Assembly (NCBI GenBank): GCA_016191525.1
Contig: JACPOK010000040.1
Span: 244,897-308,896, forward strand
Source of the DNA: Burkholderiales bacterium
GTDB taxonomy: Bacteria > Pseudomonadota > Gammaproteobacteria > Burkholderiales > Burkholderiaceae_C
Reading direction: 5' to 3'
Length of the DNA: 64,000 nucleotides
Below are positions 25,725 to 33,710 of the stretch, piece by piece (the stretch's first letter is position 1; each line of letters begins with the position of its first letter). The notes under the pieces were generated by a model that did no database searches, was not told the DNA's origin, and saw only the letters and a program-made list of their open reading frames with translations. The translations under genes were made by a program, and so were the position numbers.

Positions 25725-27050
25725 TCACCGCGCGACGGCGGGAGTGTCGCCCACGTGCCGCATCTGCGACGCCAGCAGCGCCACCGCCACCAGCCCCAGC
25801 AGCAAGGCGCCGCAACCCGCGAACAGCTGGCCCAGCGTGATGCCACGCAACACCCAGCCGGTGGCCGCCGCCGACATGGGCGCGACGCCCATGAAGATGA
25901 ACATGAACAGGCTCATGGCACGCCCGAGCAGCGCTGGCGGCACGCGCTGCTGGATCCAGGTGAACACCGCCACCTGGACGAAGCCGCCCAGCACGCCGAT
26001 GGCCAGCATCAGCCCAGCGCCCTGCCAGGCCGCCGTGATCTGCCCCATGGGCATGAACAGCAGGCCGATCAGCGCGTCCACCAGCAGGATGGTGAGGCCC
26101 AGGCTGGCCAGCCGCAGGCGCGGAAAGGCGCCCGACAGTGCCATGCCCAGCAGCGTGCCGGCGCCGTGCGCGCCCAGCATGGTGCCCAGGGCCGCCGCGC
26201 CCAGCGCCGGATGGCTTGCAGCCAGCACCGGTATCGCGATATGGATGGGCCCCATGATCAGCAGCGCCACCGCGCCCCAGTAGAGGAAGCAGGTGCGCAG
26301 CTCCACGTCGCGCCAGAAGTGCGCGAGCCCCTGGGCGATGGAAGCCCACACCGCGGGTGCCGGCCCGGCTGGTGCGGCGGGCCGCGCCAGCGTGGTGACG
26401 CGCGAGAGCGTCCAGGCCGAGAGCACGAAGCTCAGGGCATCGAAGGCAAACGCGGCGCCAATGCCGCCGGCATGGATGCCGGTGCCCTGTGAACCGTCGC
26501 CGAACAAGGCGATAAGCGCACCAGCCAGCAACGGGCCGATGAACATCGACAACTGGCGCATGCCCAGCATCACGCTGTTGGCCGCCGGCAGCATCCGGGG
26601 CGGCACCACATGCGGCATCATCGCCGTCCCCGACGGGATGCTGAAGGCCGTCGCCAGGCCGATGCCCAGCGCCAGCACATACACCATGGGCAGAGTCAAG
26701 GTTCCGGTGAACACCAGTGCCGCCAGCAGGCCCAGCAGCACGGTGTTGATGTGCTTGGTGAGCATCAGCACCCGCTTGGGTGAATAGCGGTCCACCATGG
26801 CGCCGCCGACCAGGATGAACAGCGCCCGCGGTACGCTCACCAGTGCCAGCACGGCGCCCAGCACCAGCGTGTCGCCGGTCATCTTCAGCACCAGCCAGGG
26901 CAGCGCGATCAGGGTGAACTGGTCGCCCAGCATGGACAGCGCGCCGCCCCCGGTCATCCAGAGAAAGTTGCGGTCCCGGAAAAGCTCGGCACGGGCCTGT
27001 GCCGCTTGCGGCGGCGGGTTGGTGGTGTGGATACTGGCAGTGGTCTTCAT
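25725..27050 (-). CDS. MFS transporter (MFS_3/EntS-like efflux type)
   Basis: A 441-residue, roughly 12-helix major facilitator: MTGGGALSMLGDQFTLIALPWLVL near the N-terminus and the loop GGAMVDRYSPKRVLMLTK matching the GxxxDRxxRR signature. ATG 27050 is chosen over 27065 because AGGAG sits 6 nt upstream of it. It lies directly downstream of a TipAS-type MerR regulator and has its own MerR-type promoter, so drug or toxic-compound export induced by ligand is likely. Confidence 0.88.
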   Translation of the reverse strand: MKTTASIHTTNPPPQAAQARAELFRDRNFLWMTGGGALSMLGDQFTLIALPWLVLKMTGDTLVLGAVLALVSVPRALFILVGGAMVDRYSPKRVLMLTKHINTVLLGLLAALVFTGTLTLPMVYVLALGIGLATAFSIPSGTAMMPHVVPPRMLPAANSVMLGMRQLSMFIGPLLAGALIALFGDGSQGTGIHAGGIGAAFAFDALSFVLSAWTLSRVTTLARPAAPAGPAPAVWASIAQGLAHFWRDVELRTCFLYWGAVALLIMGPIHIAIPVLAASHPALGAAALGTMLGAHGAGTLLGMALSGAFPRLRLASLGLTILLVDALIGLLFMPMGQITAAWQGAGLMLAIGVLGGFVQVAVFTWIQQRVPPALLGRAMSLFMFIFMGVAPMSAAATGWVLRGITLGQLFAGCGALLLGLVAVALLASQMRHVGDTPAVAR

Positions 27051-27075
27051 GGTCGGCTCCTTCATCTGGAAGCCG

Positions 27076-27106
27076 ACTGTGGACCCTCACGTGGCGTGAG
27101 GGTCAA
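27076..27106 (-). promoter_or_regulatory. MerR-type promoter and operator of the MFS gene
   Basis: On the minus strand: -35 TTGACC (27106-27101) and -10 CACAGT (27081-27076) separated by 19 bp, the over-long spacer typical of MerR activation. The spacer and flanks hold a perfect inverted repeat GACCCTCACG-3 nt-CGTGAGGGTC (27082-27104). It overlaps the merR stop codon. MerR/TipA-type regulators are known to untwist such spacers on ligand binding. Confidence 0.92.
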
Positions 27107-28107
27107 GCACTTTCGGGAATACTTTTCGCCAGGTAGGCGCGCACCGGCGCGCTGAGCGACGAGCCGGCGGCGAGCAGCGGCTCGGCGGCCCAGGCCGCCC
27201 TCAGCGCGGCGCCCATTTCCGCGTCGCCGCCGGCCAGCCTGCCGACCAGGCCCTGCCAGCAGGCAGCCGCTTCCTTCGCCGCCGGGCTTTGCGGCGGCAC
27301 CCCGCCGCGCAACAGCCCGTTCACCGAGTCCTCCAGCGCGCGCCATTCCGCGGGCGCGACCTTGCCGATGCGCCGCAGCTGCTGGGGCGACAGGTACTTG
27401 CCCATCAGCGCCATTCGAACGTCCACACCCCGGGTAACGTAGTCGATCATGTCGCCCTCGGGTGCGTTATTGCGGCCATGGGCGGAGGGCTCGTCGCGGA
27501 ACATCCGGCCCCAGCGCTCAATCAGGTTGAAGTCACCATCCATCCAGTTGATCATCAGCGTCATCCAGCGGTTGATCAGGGGCTGCACCTGCGGCGAGTC
27601 GGGCGCCAGGCCGCTATCCATGGCGGTGCGCACCTGCGCCATCAGCGGCACCCATTCGCCTTCGATCGCCTTCCAGCTCGCGAAAATACGTTTGAGCTCG
27701 GCGGCGCTGAAATACTTGCCGTAAGTGGCCATCAGCGCCAGCGTACCCAGCCAGTCCTCCATGCCGGGCTGCGCGCCCGTGACCAGCCCGGCGTGCATCA
27801 GGGCCAGGCGGCCACGCAGCTCGGTGGCCTGGGCGATCTCTGCATCGAGCGCCTCCATTTGCCGCTCGATGATGCGGCCGGGCTGCGCGTCCTCGCCGTC
27901 CAGCAGGCCGGCAACATCGCCCAGTGCCAGTCCCAGGTGCCGCAGCGCCTGGATGCCATGCAGGCGCGCCACGTCATCCGTACCGTAAAGCCGGTAGCCC
28001 GAGTCGGAGCGGCCCGTGGGCTTGAGCAGCCCGATTGCGTCGTAGTGGTGCAGCGTGCGGACCGTGAGGCCGGTGTGCTTTGCCAGCTCGCCGACCTTCA
28101 GGAGCAT
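27103..28107 (-). CDS. MerR-family regulator with two TipAS-like domains
   Basis: A 334-residue regulator. N-terminal MerR HTH (LLKVGELAKHTGLTVRTLHHYDAIGLL, residues 2-28, then SGYRLYGTDDVARLHGI), a coiled-coil linker, and two related C-terminal blocks: KYFSAAELKRIFASW with AMDSGLAPDSPQVQPLINRW (about 145-215), and KYLSPQQLRRIGKV with LRGGVPPQSPAAKEAAACW (about 245-310), each resembling the antibiotic-binding TipAS fold. ATG 28107 is the start matching the HTH; longer upstream frames run through the FKBP gene. Likely activates the adjacent MFS gene. Confidence 0.9.
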   Translation of the reverse strand: MLLKVGELAKHTGLTVRTLHHYDAIGLLKPTGRSDSGYRLYGTDDVARLHGIQALRHLGLALGDVAGLLDGEDAQPGRIIERQMEALDAEIAQATELRGRLALMHAGLVTGAQPGMEDWLGTLALMATYGKYFSAAELKRIFASWKAIEGEWVPLMAQVRTAMDSGLAPDSPQVQPLINRWMTLMINWMDGDFNLIERWGRMFRDEPSAHGRNNAPEGDMIDYVTRGVDVRMALMGKYLSPQQLRRIGKVAPAEWRALEDSVNGLLRGGVPPQSPAAKEAAACWQGLVGRLAGGDAEMGAALRAAWAAEPLLAAGSSLSAPVRAYLAKSIPESA

Positions 28108-28115
28108 GGCCGCGC

Positions 28116-28517
28116 CTACTTGCGCACCGAGATCAGCTCGATCTCGAAGTTGAGCGTCGCATTGGGCGGAACCGCGCTGCCGGCGCCGCGCTCGCCGTAG
28201 GCAATGGCGGGCGGGCAGGTGAGCTTCGCCTTGCCGCCCGGCTTCATCAGCTGCACGCCCTCGGTCCAGCAGGCGATCACCCGATTGAGCGGAAACTCGA
28301 TCGGCTCGCCACGCTTGTAGGAGCTGTCGAATTCGCGGCCGTCGGGAAACGTGCCGCGGTAGTTCACCTTGACGGTCTCGGTGGCGGAAGGCGAGGCGCC
28401 GGCACCTTCCTTCAGTGACTGGTAGATGAGGCCGCTCTTCGTGGTGACGGTGGCGCCCTGGGCAAGGGCGGCGGTGGCAACGAGCGTCAGCGCAGTGGCG
28501 CAAAGAATGGATCGCAC
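28116..28517 (-). CDS. FKBP-type peptidyl-prolyl cis-trans isomerase, exported
   Basis: A 133-residue periplasmic foldase: signal peptide (SILCATALTLVATAALAQ) and one FKBP domain with VKVNYRGTFPDGREFDSSYKR, FPLNRVIACWTEG and PPAIAYGERGAG blocks, including the usual aspartate, tryptophan and tyrosine of the active pocket. The GTG at 28517 is chosen because AAAGGAG lies 6 nt upstream; an in-frame ATG 13 codons further up lacks such a site. Only 8 bp separate it from the MerR gene. Confidence 0.88.
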   Translation of the reverse strand: MRSILCATALTLVATAALAQGATVTTKSGLIYQSLKEGAGASPSATETVKVNYRGTFPDGREFDSSYKRGEPIEFPLNRVIACWTEGVQLMKPGGKAKLTCPPAIAYGERGAGSAVPPNATLNFEIELISVRK

Positions 28518-28567
28518 GGAAAACTCCTTTGGAAATTCAGCCGGATTATTGCGCATGTGGCATCCAC

Positions 28568-28629
28568 AGAAGGAAAAATGCCCGCAAGGCGCACCCAGTC
28601 TGCGTAGGCAGCTATTTATTTTGTAGCAA
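28568..28629 (-). repeat. 62-bp dispersed repeat, copy C
   Basis: Read on the minus strand it starts TTGCTAC and ends TTTTTCCTTCT, matching copies A, B and D in length and in the conserved centre TAGCTGCCTACGCA. Its first bases encode the last residues (LLQNK) and the TAG stop of the lipoprotein gene, so the element has become part of that coding sequence. Confidence 0.85.
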
Positions 28630-29268
28630 ATCGGCGCCGGCCAGCGCCATCCTGCGGCGCAGCCGGGCCGCCTCTTCGCCCGCTCCGGCACTTTCGGCGC
28701 GCTGGGCCTGCAGGCCCAGCCATGCCAGCAGCGGGCGGCGCCAGCCGTGCGCCGACGCGGTGTCCACCGCCAGCTGCAGCACGCCGGGGCTGGCACGGCC
28801 GGTCTCGAACAGCACGCCGGCCGCCACCAGCCGCGCGAGCGGATCGGCGATGGCGGCAACGGCCGCGGCCTCGCCGCCGGAAGCAACGGCGCGGTGGGCC
28901 GGCGGCAGCAGGGCGGCATCACGCGGCTGGGCCTTGCCCGCCAGGTAATCCGCATAGGCCCGCTCGGCGGCCGGTGCGTCCTGGCGCAATGCCTCGAAGC
29001 CCGCGCATGGTTCCACCACCAGGCTGGCCAGCCGCAGTGCGCAACGCGTGAGCTCCGCGCGTGCCACCAAGCCCACATCGGCGGTGGCGGCGAGTTCGTG
29101 GCGCGCGCGGTCGAACTCGGCGGCCTCGACCCTGGCGTCGCCTTTCATGAAAGCGGCGGCGTAACGCTCCAGCGAGCCATGCGCATTCATCTGCCAGTCG
29201 GGCACCACCGGCTTGTCGGCGCAGGCGGCGAGCAGCAGTGCGATGGCGCAGGCAAGCAGTGTCTTCAT
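28612..29268 (-). CDS. Hypothetical lipoprotein in MCE cluster
   Basis: A 218-residue protein with lipobox LLLAAC (C16 lipidated) and an Ala/Arg-rich helical body; I recognise no family and it does not look like PqiC. It overlaps the MCE gene by ATGA (29265-29268), so it is translationally coupled and may be the outer-membrane or periplasmic partner of the transporter. The last codons and stop lie in the 62-bp repeat, suggesting the original 3' end was replaced. Confidence 0.75.
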   Translation of the reverse strand: MKTLLACAIALLLAACADKPVVPDWQMNAHGSLERYAAAFMKGDARVEAAEFDRARHELAATADVGLVARAELTRCALRLASLVVEPCAGFEALRQDAPAAERAYADYLAGKAQPRDAALLPPAHRAVASGGEAAAVAAIADPLARLVAAGVLFETGRASPGVLQLAVDTASAHGWRRPLLAWLGLQAQRAESAGAGEEAARLRRRMALAGADLLQNK

Positions 29269-30260
29269 GGAACTTTGATTTCCGTGTCACGCGCGAAGGG
29301 CCACTTGCGGTTGATCTCGTTGACCAGGCCTTCGATCTTGCGCAGGTTGGCGTCCACATCGGCGCGCAGCGCGCCCAGGTCGCCGGTGGCGCCGCGCACG
29401 TTGGCGCCGACAGCCTGCGCCTCGGCCAGCACGGCATCGATTTTCTTCAGGCTGGCCCGCGTGTCGGCCAGCAGGCCGTCGATCTGGCGCACCGCGGACT
29501 GGGCGTCTTTGACCAGCCCCTGCTGGCCGAACACCTGCGTGTCGGCTTTCACCGCCAGGCCGTCCACCCGCGCGGCCAGCGTATCCATTCGCGCCAGCAG
29601 CGTGTTGGCCCTGTCCAGCGCGGCCACGATCTTCCCGGCGTCTTCGTCATTGCCCAGCAGCACGCCCATGGCCCCGCGCGGGCCCTTCAGCCGGTCGGTC
29701 ACGGCCTGGGCATTGGCCAGCGTGTTGCGCAGCGCCGCGTCCTGCGCGGTCATCGCGACGATGTTCTCCAGCGCCTCCTTGGCCGCCGCGATCACGCGCG
29801 GCAGTTCCGCAGTGGCGTCACCCCGCAGCACCGGGCGGATCGCCCCGTCGCCCAGCGGCGGATCGGTGAGCATGCCGGTGAATGCGCGGATGTTGGTTCC
29901 GCCCACCACGCCGCGCGTCAACGTGAAGACGCTGGAGGTGCGCAGCCAGTGGGCATCCTTTTTCGCCACGTCGATGAGGATGCGCACATTGCCGTCCGGG
30001 GCCAGTTCCACCCGGTTCACCCGGCCGATGGGAAAGCCCGAGAAAGTCATGTCCATGCCCACCACCACGCCCTCGGAATCTTCCGCGGTAAGCACCAGCG
30101 CCTGGATGGGCTCGAACACGCCACGGGCATACAGCAGGTATAGGGCCGAGCCGGCCACCAGCAGGACGGTGAACGCCAGCAGCAGGCGCGCCTTGAGTTC
30201 CAGGTGGCGCACCGCAGGCTGCGCGGCGGGTTCGGAGTTACTGACGGGGGTGTCGGGCAT
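29265..30260 (-). CDS. MCE-domain (MlaD-like) lipid transport protein
   Basis: A 331-residue protein anchored by one N-terminal helix (RLLLAFTVLLVAGSALYLL, about 25-43), followed by an MCE domain (AEDSEGVVVGMDMTFSGFPIGRVNRVEL, about 58-87) and a long helical C-terminus rich in heptad-like Leu/Ala. MCE proteins form hexameric lipid-binding channels in the periplasm. With the MlaE-like permease it makes part of an ABC-type lipid transporter; no MlaF ATPase gene is adjacent. Confidence 0.88.
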   Translation of the reverse strand: MPDTPVSNSEPAAQPAVRHLELKARLLLAFTVLLVAGSALYLLYARGVFEPIQALVLTAEDSEGVVVGMDMTFSGFPIGRVNRVELAPDGNVRILIDVAKKDAHWLRTSSVFTLTRGVVGGTNIRAFTGMLTDPPLGDGAIRPVLRGDATAELPRVIAAAKEALENIVAMTAQDAALRNTLANAQAVTDRLKGPRGAMGVLLGNDEDAGKIVAALDRANTLLARMDTLAARVDGLAVKADTQVFGQQGLVKDAQSAVRQIDGLLADTRASLKKIDAVLAEAQAVGANVRGATGDLGALRADVDANLRKIEGLVNEINRKWPFARDTEIKVP

Positions 30261-30305
30261 GTTTGGTAAGTTGGGGACAGAGCTGAAGATCTGTCCCGCA
30301 AGGTC

Positions 30306-31109
30306 TCAATAGTAATTGCCCGCCAGGGAAGCGATTTCCATCAGCAGCAGCACGGCGAACATGCGCACCAGCCCCTGCAGGGCCGCGCTCTCGCGTGAGC
30401 CATCGCCCTCCACGTCATACAGGGCCGAGGCCATGGGGATGATGGACACGGCGAGGCTGAAGAACAGCGTCTTGAGCATGAAGATCAAAGTCACGGCCGG
30501 ATTGAAGACGTGGCCGAACATGTGGGTGTAGGCCGGCAGCCCGGCGGCGGACGGGCCGTAGACCGCCAGGTAGGCCAGCGCCAGCGCCACCACGCAGCTC
30601 AGGGCGGCTAGCGTGATGGACGAGAACACGCCTGCCAGCACGCGCGGCAGCACTTCATGCACAACCGGGTCGCGGCTGTGGCCACGCAACGCATCGAACT
30701 GGCCGGTGCGCCGCATCTCGCCGAGCGCCGCGCCGTTCGGAATGGTGCAGCGAAGGGCCACGAACAGCGCCGCCGTGAGCGGGATCAGTTCCAGCACCAG
30801 CACGCGGATCACCATCTCCAGCGCGTACTGCGACAGGCCGTAGCTGAGCGCCGTCACCACCACGATGCGGGTGATAACCAGCGTGAGCAGCGCGCACAGC
30901 ACCGTGAACCAGCCCAGGATGGGCGCGGTATCCATGTACAGGTGCCGCGCCACGGCACCGCGGTTGCCGGCGCCATAGCTGGAGGGCGACAGCCCCAGCA
31001 CCATCACCATCGCGCCGAAGTAAAGAATCCGCCACCAGCCGGCTGCCCAGCGCAGCGGCGCCGTGCCCGTGTGCTCAAGCGCGTGGTACCAAGGCGGCAG
31101 CGGGGTCAT
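30306..31109 (-). CDS. MlaE-type ABC lipid-transport permease
   Basis: A 267-residue inner-membrane permease with five or six helices and the MlaE signatures LVLELIPLTAALFVALR and PRVLAGVFSSITLAALSCVVA. It begins with an ATGA overlap with the FMN-binding protein gene (31106-31109) and is followed after 45 bp by the MCE gene. The nucleotide-binding subunit normally encoded next to MlaE is missing from this cluster, so it must be shared from elsewhere or be absent. Confidence 0.85.
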   Translation of the reverse strand: MTPLPPWYHALEHTGTAPLRWAAGWWRILYFGAMVMVLGLSPSSYGAGNRGAVARHLYMDTAPILGWFTVLCALLTLVITRIVVVTALSYGLSQYALEMVIRVLVLELIPLTAALFVALRCTIPNGAALGEMRRTGQFDALRGHSRDPVVHEVLPRVLAGVFSSITLAALSCVVALALAYLAVYGPSAAGLPAYTHMFGHVFNPAVTLIFMLKTLFFSLAVSIIPMASALYDVEGDGSRESAALQGLVRMFAVLLLMEIASLAGNYY

Positions 31110-32074
31110 GCCGGGATGATAGCCCGCCCCTCCCAGTCACCGGTTCGCAGAAGTTGCGGCGACAGCTGCGCCTCGCCCCAGCGCAGCGGCAAGGCGGCCT
31201 CCAGCCGGCGGACCTGCTCCACCTCGGAACGCAGCAACCGCTGCGCGCCGGCAAAAGCCTCCACCTCCGGGCCGTCCGCGATGATGGCCGCGCGCGCCGC
31301 CACGTAAAGCAGGTCGCCGCGATCGAAATCGATGAACAGCAGGCCGGCGCGCGGATTCACCGCGATGTTGCCCAGCGTGTTGAAAAAGAAGTTGCCCAGG
31401 AAATCGGGCACCGTGAGCGTGCTGCTGCCGTCCACCCGCACAAAGCCCGGCTTGCCACCGCGGTGCGACACGTCCACACCTTGCGAGGCGGAAGTTGATT
31501 GCGCCGCCTGTGGATGCGCTGTCGCGATGTAGAAGGTATCGGCACTGCGGATGATGCGCAGCGCCTCGCCGTCCAGTTGCGCGCCCTCATGCACAGTGGG
31601 CGACGCCGCCCGGTCCGTGATGAATTCCGGCCTGCGTGCCTGGATGTACTTGGGGCAATTGCCAAAGCTCTGCGTGACCCGCACCGCGAAGCCCTCCGCG
31701 CCGACCTGCTCCACCACGCCGTTCATGCGGTTGCGCCGGCGCGTGTGCGGCTCGATGCCGAGCAGTCCGATTTGCGCGCCCGCCTGCAGGTTGCCGTGCA
31801 GCGGGTCGCCGGCCAGCGGCAGGGCGTTCACCGCAAGCAGCTGGGGATGCGGGGACTGCACGAAGCCGGGCGCGCCCGCCAGCACCGAGGCCCAGGGCCG
31901 GCCCTGCGCGTCGAGGCTGCCCGCTATCAGCATGGGCAGCTGCGCGAAAAACTGGCGGTGCTGTTCTGGCATATGGTCGCGGATGATCGCCGGCCCGATT
32001 TCCGCGAGCCGACCGAACGAGCCGGCCTGCCGCTGCAGCGCCATTTCACCTTCGTGGAAAGGGGATGAGTCCAC
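31106..32074 (-). CDS. Pyridoxamine-5'-phosphate-oxidase-like FMN-binding protein
   Basis: A 322-residue split-barrel protein: an N-terminal segment (ADHMPEQH-like region near 33-39, then FFAQLPMLIAGSLDAQGRPWASVLAG) and a second barrel (DTFYIATAHPQ, then DFLGNFFFNTLGNIAVNPRAGLLFID). The pattern fits FMN-dependent oxidoreductases of the PPOX class. Coupled to the MCE permease by ATGA, but its link to lipid transport is only positional. Confidence 0.8.
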   Translation of the reverse strand: MDSSPFHEGEMALQRQAGSFGRLAEIGPAIIRDHMPEQHRQFFAQLPMLIAGSLDAQGRPWASVLAGAPGFVQSPHPQLLAVNALPLAGDPLHGNLQAGAQIGLLGIEPHTRRRNRMNGVVEQVGAEGFAVRVTQSFGNCPKYIQARRPEFITDRAASPTVHEGAQLDGEALRIIRSADTFYIATAHPQAAQSTSASQGVDVSHRGGKPGFVRVDGSSTLTVPDFLGNFFFNTLGNIAVNPRAGLLFIDFDRGDLLYVAARAAIIADGPEVEAFAGAQRLLRSEVEQVRRLEAALPLRWGEAQLSPQLLRTGDWEGRAIIPA

Positions 32075-32083
32075 GCCCTGCCC

Positions 32084-32698
32084 TCAGGCCGCCAAAGGCA
32101 GCGGTGACTTCATCATCGGCACGAACCCGGGCAGCGCCTCGATGCGCGCCAGCCAGTCGCGCACGTTCGGGTAGGGCTGCAACGGCACGCCGCCCTCCGG
32201 CGCGTGGGCCGTGTAGCTGTAGTTGGCGATGTCGGCCAGCGTGGGCTTGTCCCCCGCAAGAAAGGCGCGCCGCGACAACTCCTCGTCCATCAGCGCGAAG
32301 AGCGCATTGGCGCGGGCGATCGCGTCATCCGGGCTCACCGGCCGCTTGAACAGGGCGATCACGCGGGCAGCCGCAGCGCCGAAGGCCAGCTGGCCCGCGG
32401 CCACGGAAAGCCAGCGCTGCACCTGCGCGGCGCCCACCGGGTCGCGCGGCAGCCACTGGCCTGCGGCGTAACGGCCTTCCAGGTAGACCAGGATGGCGTT
32501 CGAATCCGAAAGCGTGACCTCGCCGTCCTCAATCACGGGAATCTGCCCGAAGGGATTGCGCGCGAGGAAGTCCGGGCGCTTGTGCGCGCCGCCCACCAGG
32601 TCCACCTCGATCATCTCGAAGTGCAGGCCCAGCAGCGACAGGAACAGCTCGACCCGGTGGCAGTGTCCGGAAATGCCCATGCGGTGCAGCTTGATCAT
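32084..32698 (-). CDS. Glutathione S-transferase
   Basis: A 204-residue cytosolic GST: thioredoxin-like N domain (residues 1-78) with NPFGQIPVIEDGEVTLSDSNAILVYL carrying the cis-proline and glutathione-binding Ser, and a helical C domain with FLAGDKPTLADIANYSY. Conjugates or reduces with glutathione; substrate not determinable. Divergent from a LysR regulator and only 9 bp upstream of the FMN-binding gene, so it probably heads that operon. Glutathione reductase lies just across the LysR gene. Confidence 0.9.
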   Translation of the reverse strand: MIKLHRMGISGHCHRVELFLSLLGLHFEMIEVDLVGGAHKRPDFLARNPFGQIPVIEDGEVTLSDSNAILVYLEGRYAAGQWLPRDPVGAAQVQRWLSVAAGQLAFGAAAARVIALFKRPVSPDDAIARANALFALMDEELSRRAFLAGDKPTLADIANYSYTAHAPEGGVPLQPYPNVRDWLARIEALPGFVPMMKSPLPLAA

Positions 32699-32783
32699 TT
32701 AAAAACTCCTCAATTTATCGGGAAGACTGGATTCTTGGCTATTCCATCGTCCGGATAAATGGCGCGGCCTGCACTTCACTACT

Positions 32784-32794
32784 CCGATAATCGG
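32784..32794. promoter_or_regulatory. Palindrome in GST/LysR divergent region
   Basis: CCGAT-A-ATCGG, a perfect 11-bp palindrome 13 bp before the LysR start; a second imperfect repeat ATTTATCGGG (32713-32722) / CCGGATAAAT (32751-32760) lies closer to the GST. A likely LysR binding region (inference). Confidence 0.5.
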
Positions 32795-32807
32795 TTTAAT
32801 ATGAAGC

Positions 32808-33710
32808 ATGGACAAATTCAGGGCCATGCAGACCTTCGCCCGCATCGCCGACGAGGGCAGCCTGACGGCAGCGGCCAGGTCGCTGGGCTCGTCGCTGCCT
32901 GCGGTGGTGCACTCGCTGGCCGCTTACGAAGGCGAACTGGGCGTGCGCCTTTTCAACCGCACCACCCGCCGCATCTCGCTCACCGAAGAAGGCCGCCAGC
33001 ACCTGGAAAGCTGCCGGCAGGTGCTGGCCGCGGTGGAAGATTCTGAAGGCGCGCTCAGTGCCGGGGCCGGTGAGCCCGCAGGCCACCTCACCATCACCGC
33101 GCCCGTGCTGTTCGGCCAGATGCACGTGGCGCCGGCCGTCACCCGGTTCGTCCAGCAGCACCCCAAGATGCGATGCAGCGTCATCCTGCTGGACCGGGTG
33201 GTGAACCTGCTGGAGGAGGGCATGGACCTGGGCATTCGCATCGGCAAGCTGGAAGATTCCTCGCTGGTCGCGCAGCCGCTGGGCCGCATCCGCCGCGTGG
33301 TGGCGGCCAACCCGGCCTACCTGCGCCGGCATGGCGTGCCGAAGCACCCGCGCGAGCTGCTGCAGGCCAACTGCATCCGCATGATCGCCGGGCCGCCCAC
33401 CTGGGGCGGCTTCCAGGAAAACGGGCGCGGCTTTCGCCTGCCCGTCACCGGCAACCTGGAGTTCAACCACGTGCTGCCCGCCGTGCAGGCCTGCGCCGAG
33501 GGCGCCGGCTTCGGCATGTTTTTTTCCTACCAGGTCGCGCCCTTCCTGGCCGACAGGCGGCTGAAGATCGTGCTTGAAAGATTCGAGCAGCCGCCCCGAC
33601 CCATCAGCGTGGTGTACCCCCATGCCCGGCTGTTGCCGGCCCGCACGCGGGTCTTCATCGACTGGATCCGAAACGAGATCACCGGCTTCACTGCCGCAAA
33701 GGACAAATGA
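32808..33710 (+). CDS. LysR-family transcriptional regulator
   Basis: A 300-residue LTTR with winged HTH (residues 1-60: FARIADEGSLTAAARSLGSSLPAVVHSLAAYE and LFNRTTRRISLTEEG) and a periplasmic-binding-like effector domain (about 90-295). Its sequence resembles the DmlR/AaeR-like group. Divergent from the GST gene, which is the obvious target, and overlapped by ATGA with glutathione reductase downstream. Confidence 0.9.
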   Translation: MDKFRAMQTFARIADEGSLTAAARSLGSSLPAVVHSLAAYEGELGVRLFNRTTRRISLTEEGRQHLESCRQVLAAVEDSEGALSAGAGEPAGHLTITAPVLFGQMHVAPAVTRFVQQHPKMRCSVILLDRVVNLLEEGMDLGIRIGKLEDSSLVAQPLGRIRRVVAANPAYLRRHGVPKHPRELLQANCIRMIAGPPTWGGFQENGRGFRLPVTGNLEFNHVLPAVQACAEGAGFGMFFSYQVAPFLADRRLKIVLERFEQPPRPISVVYPHARLLPARTRVFIDWIRNEITGFTAAKDK

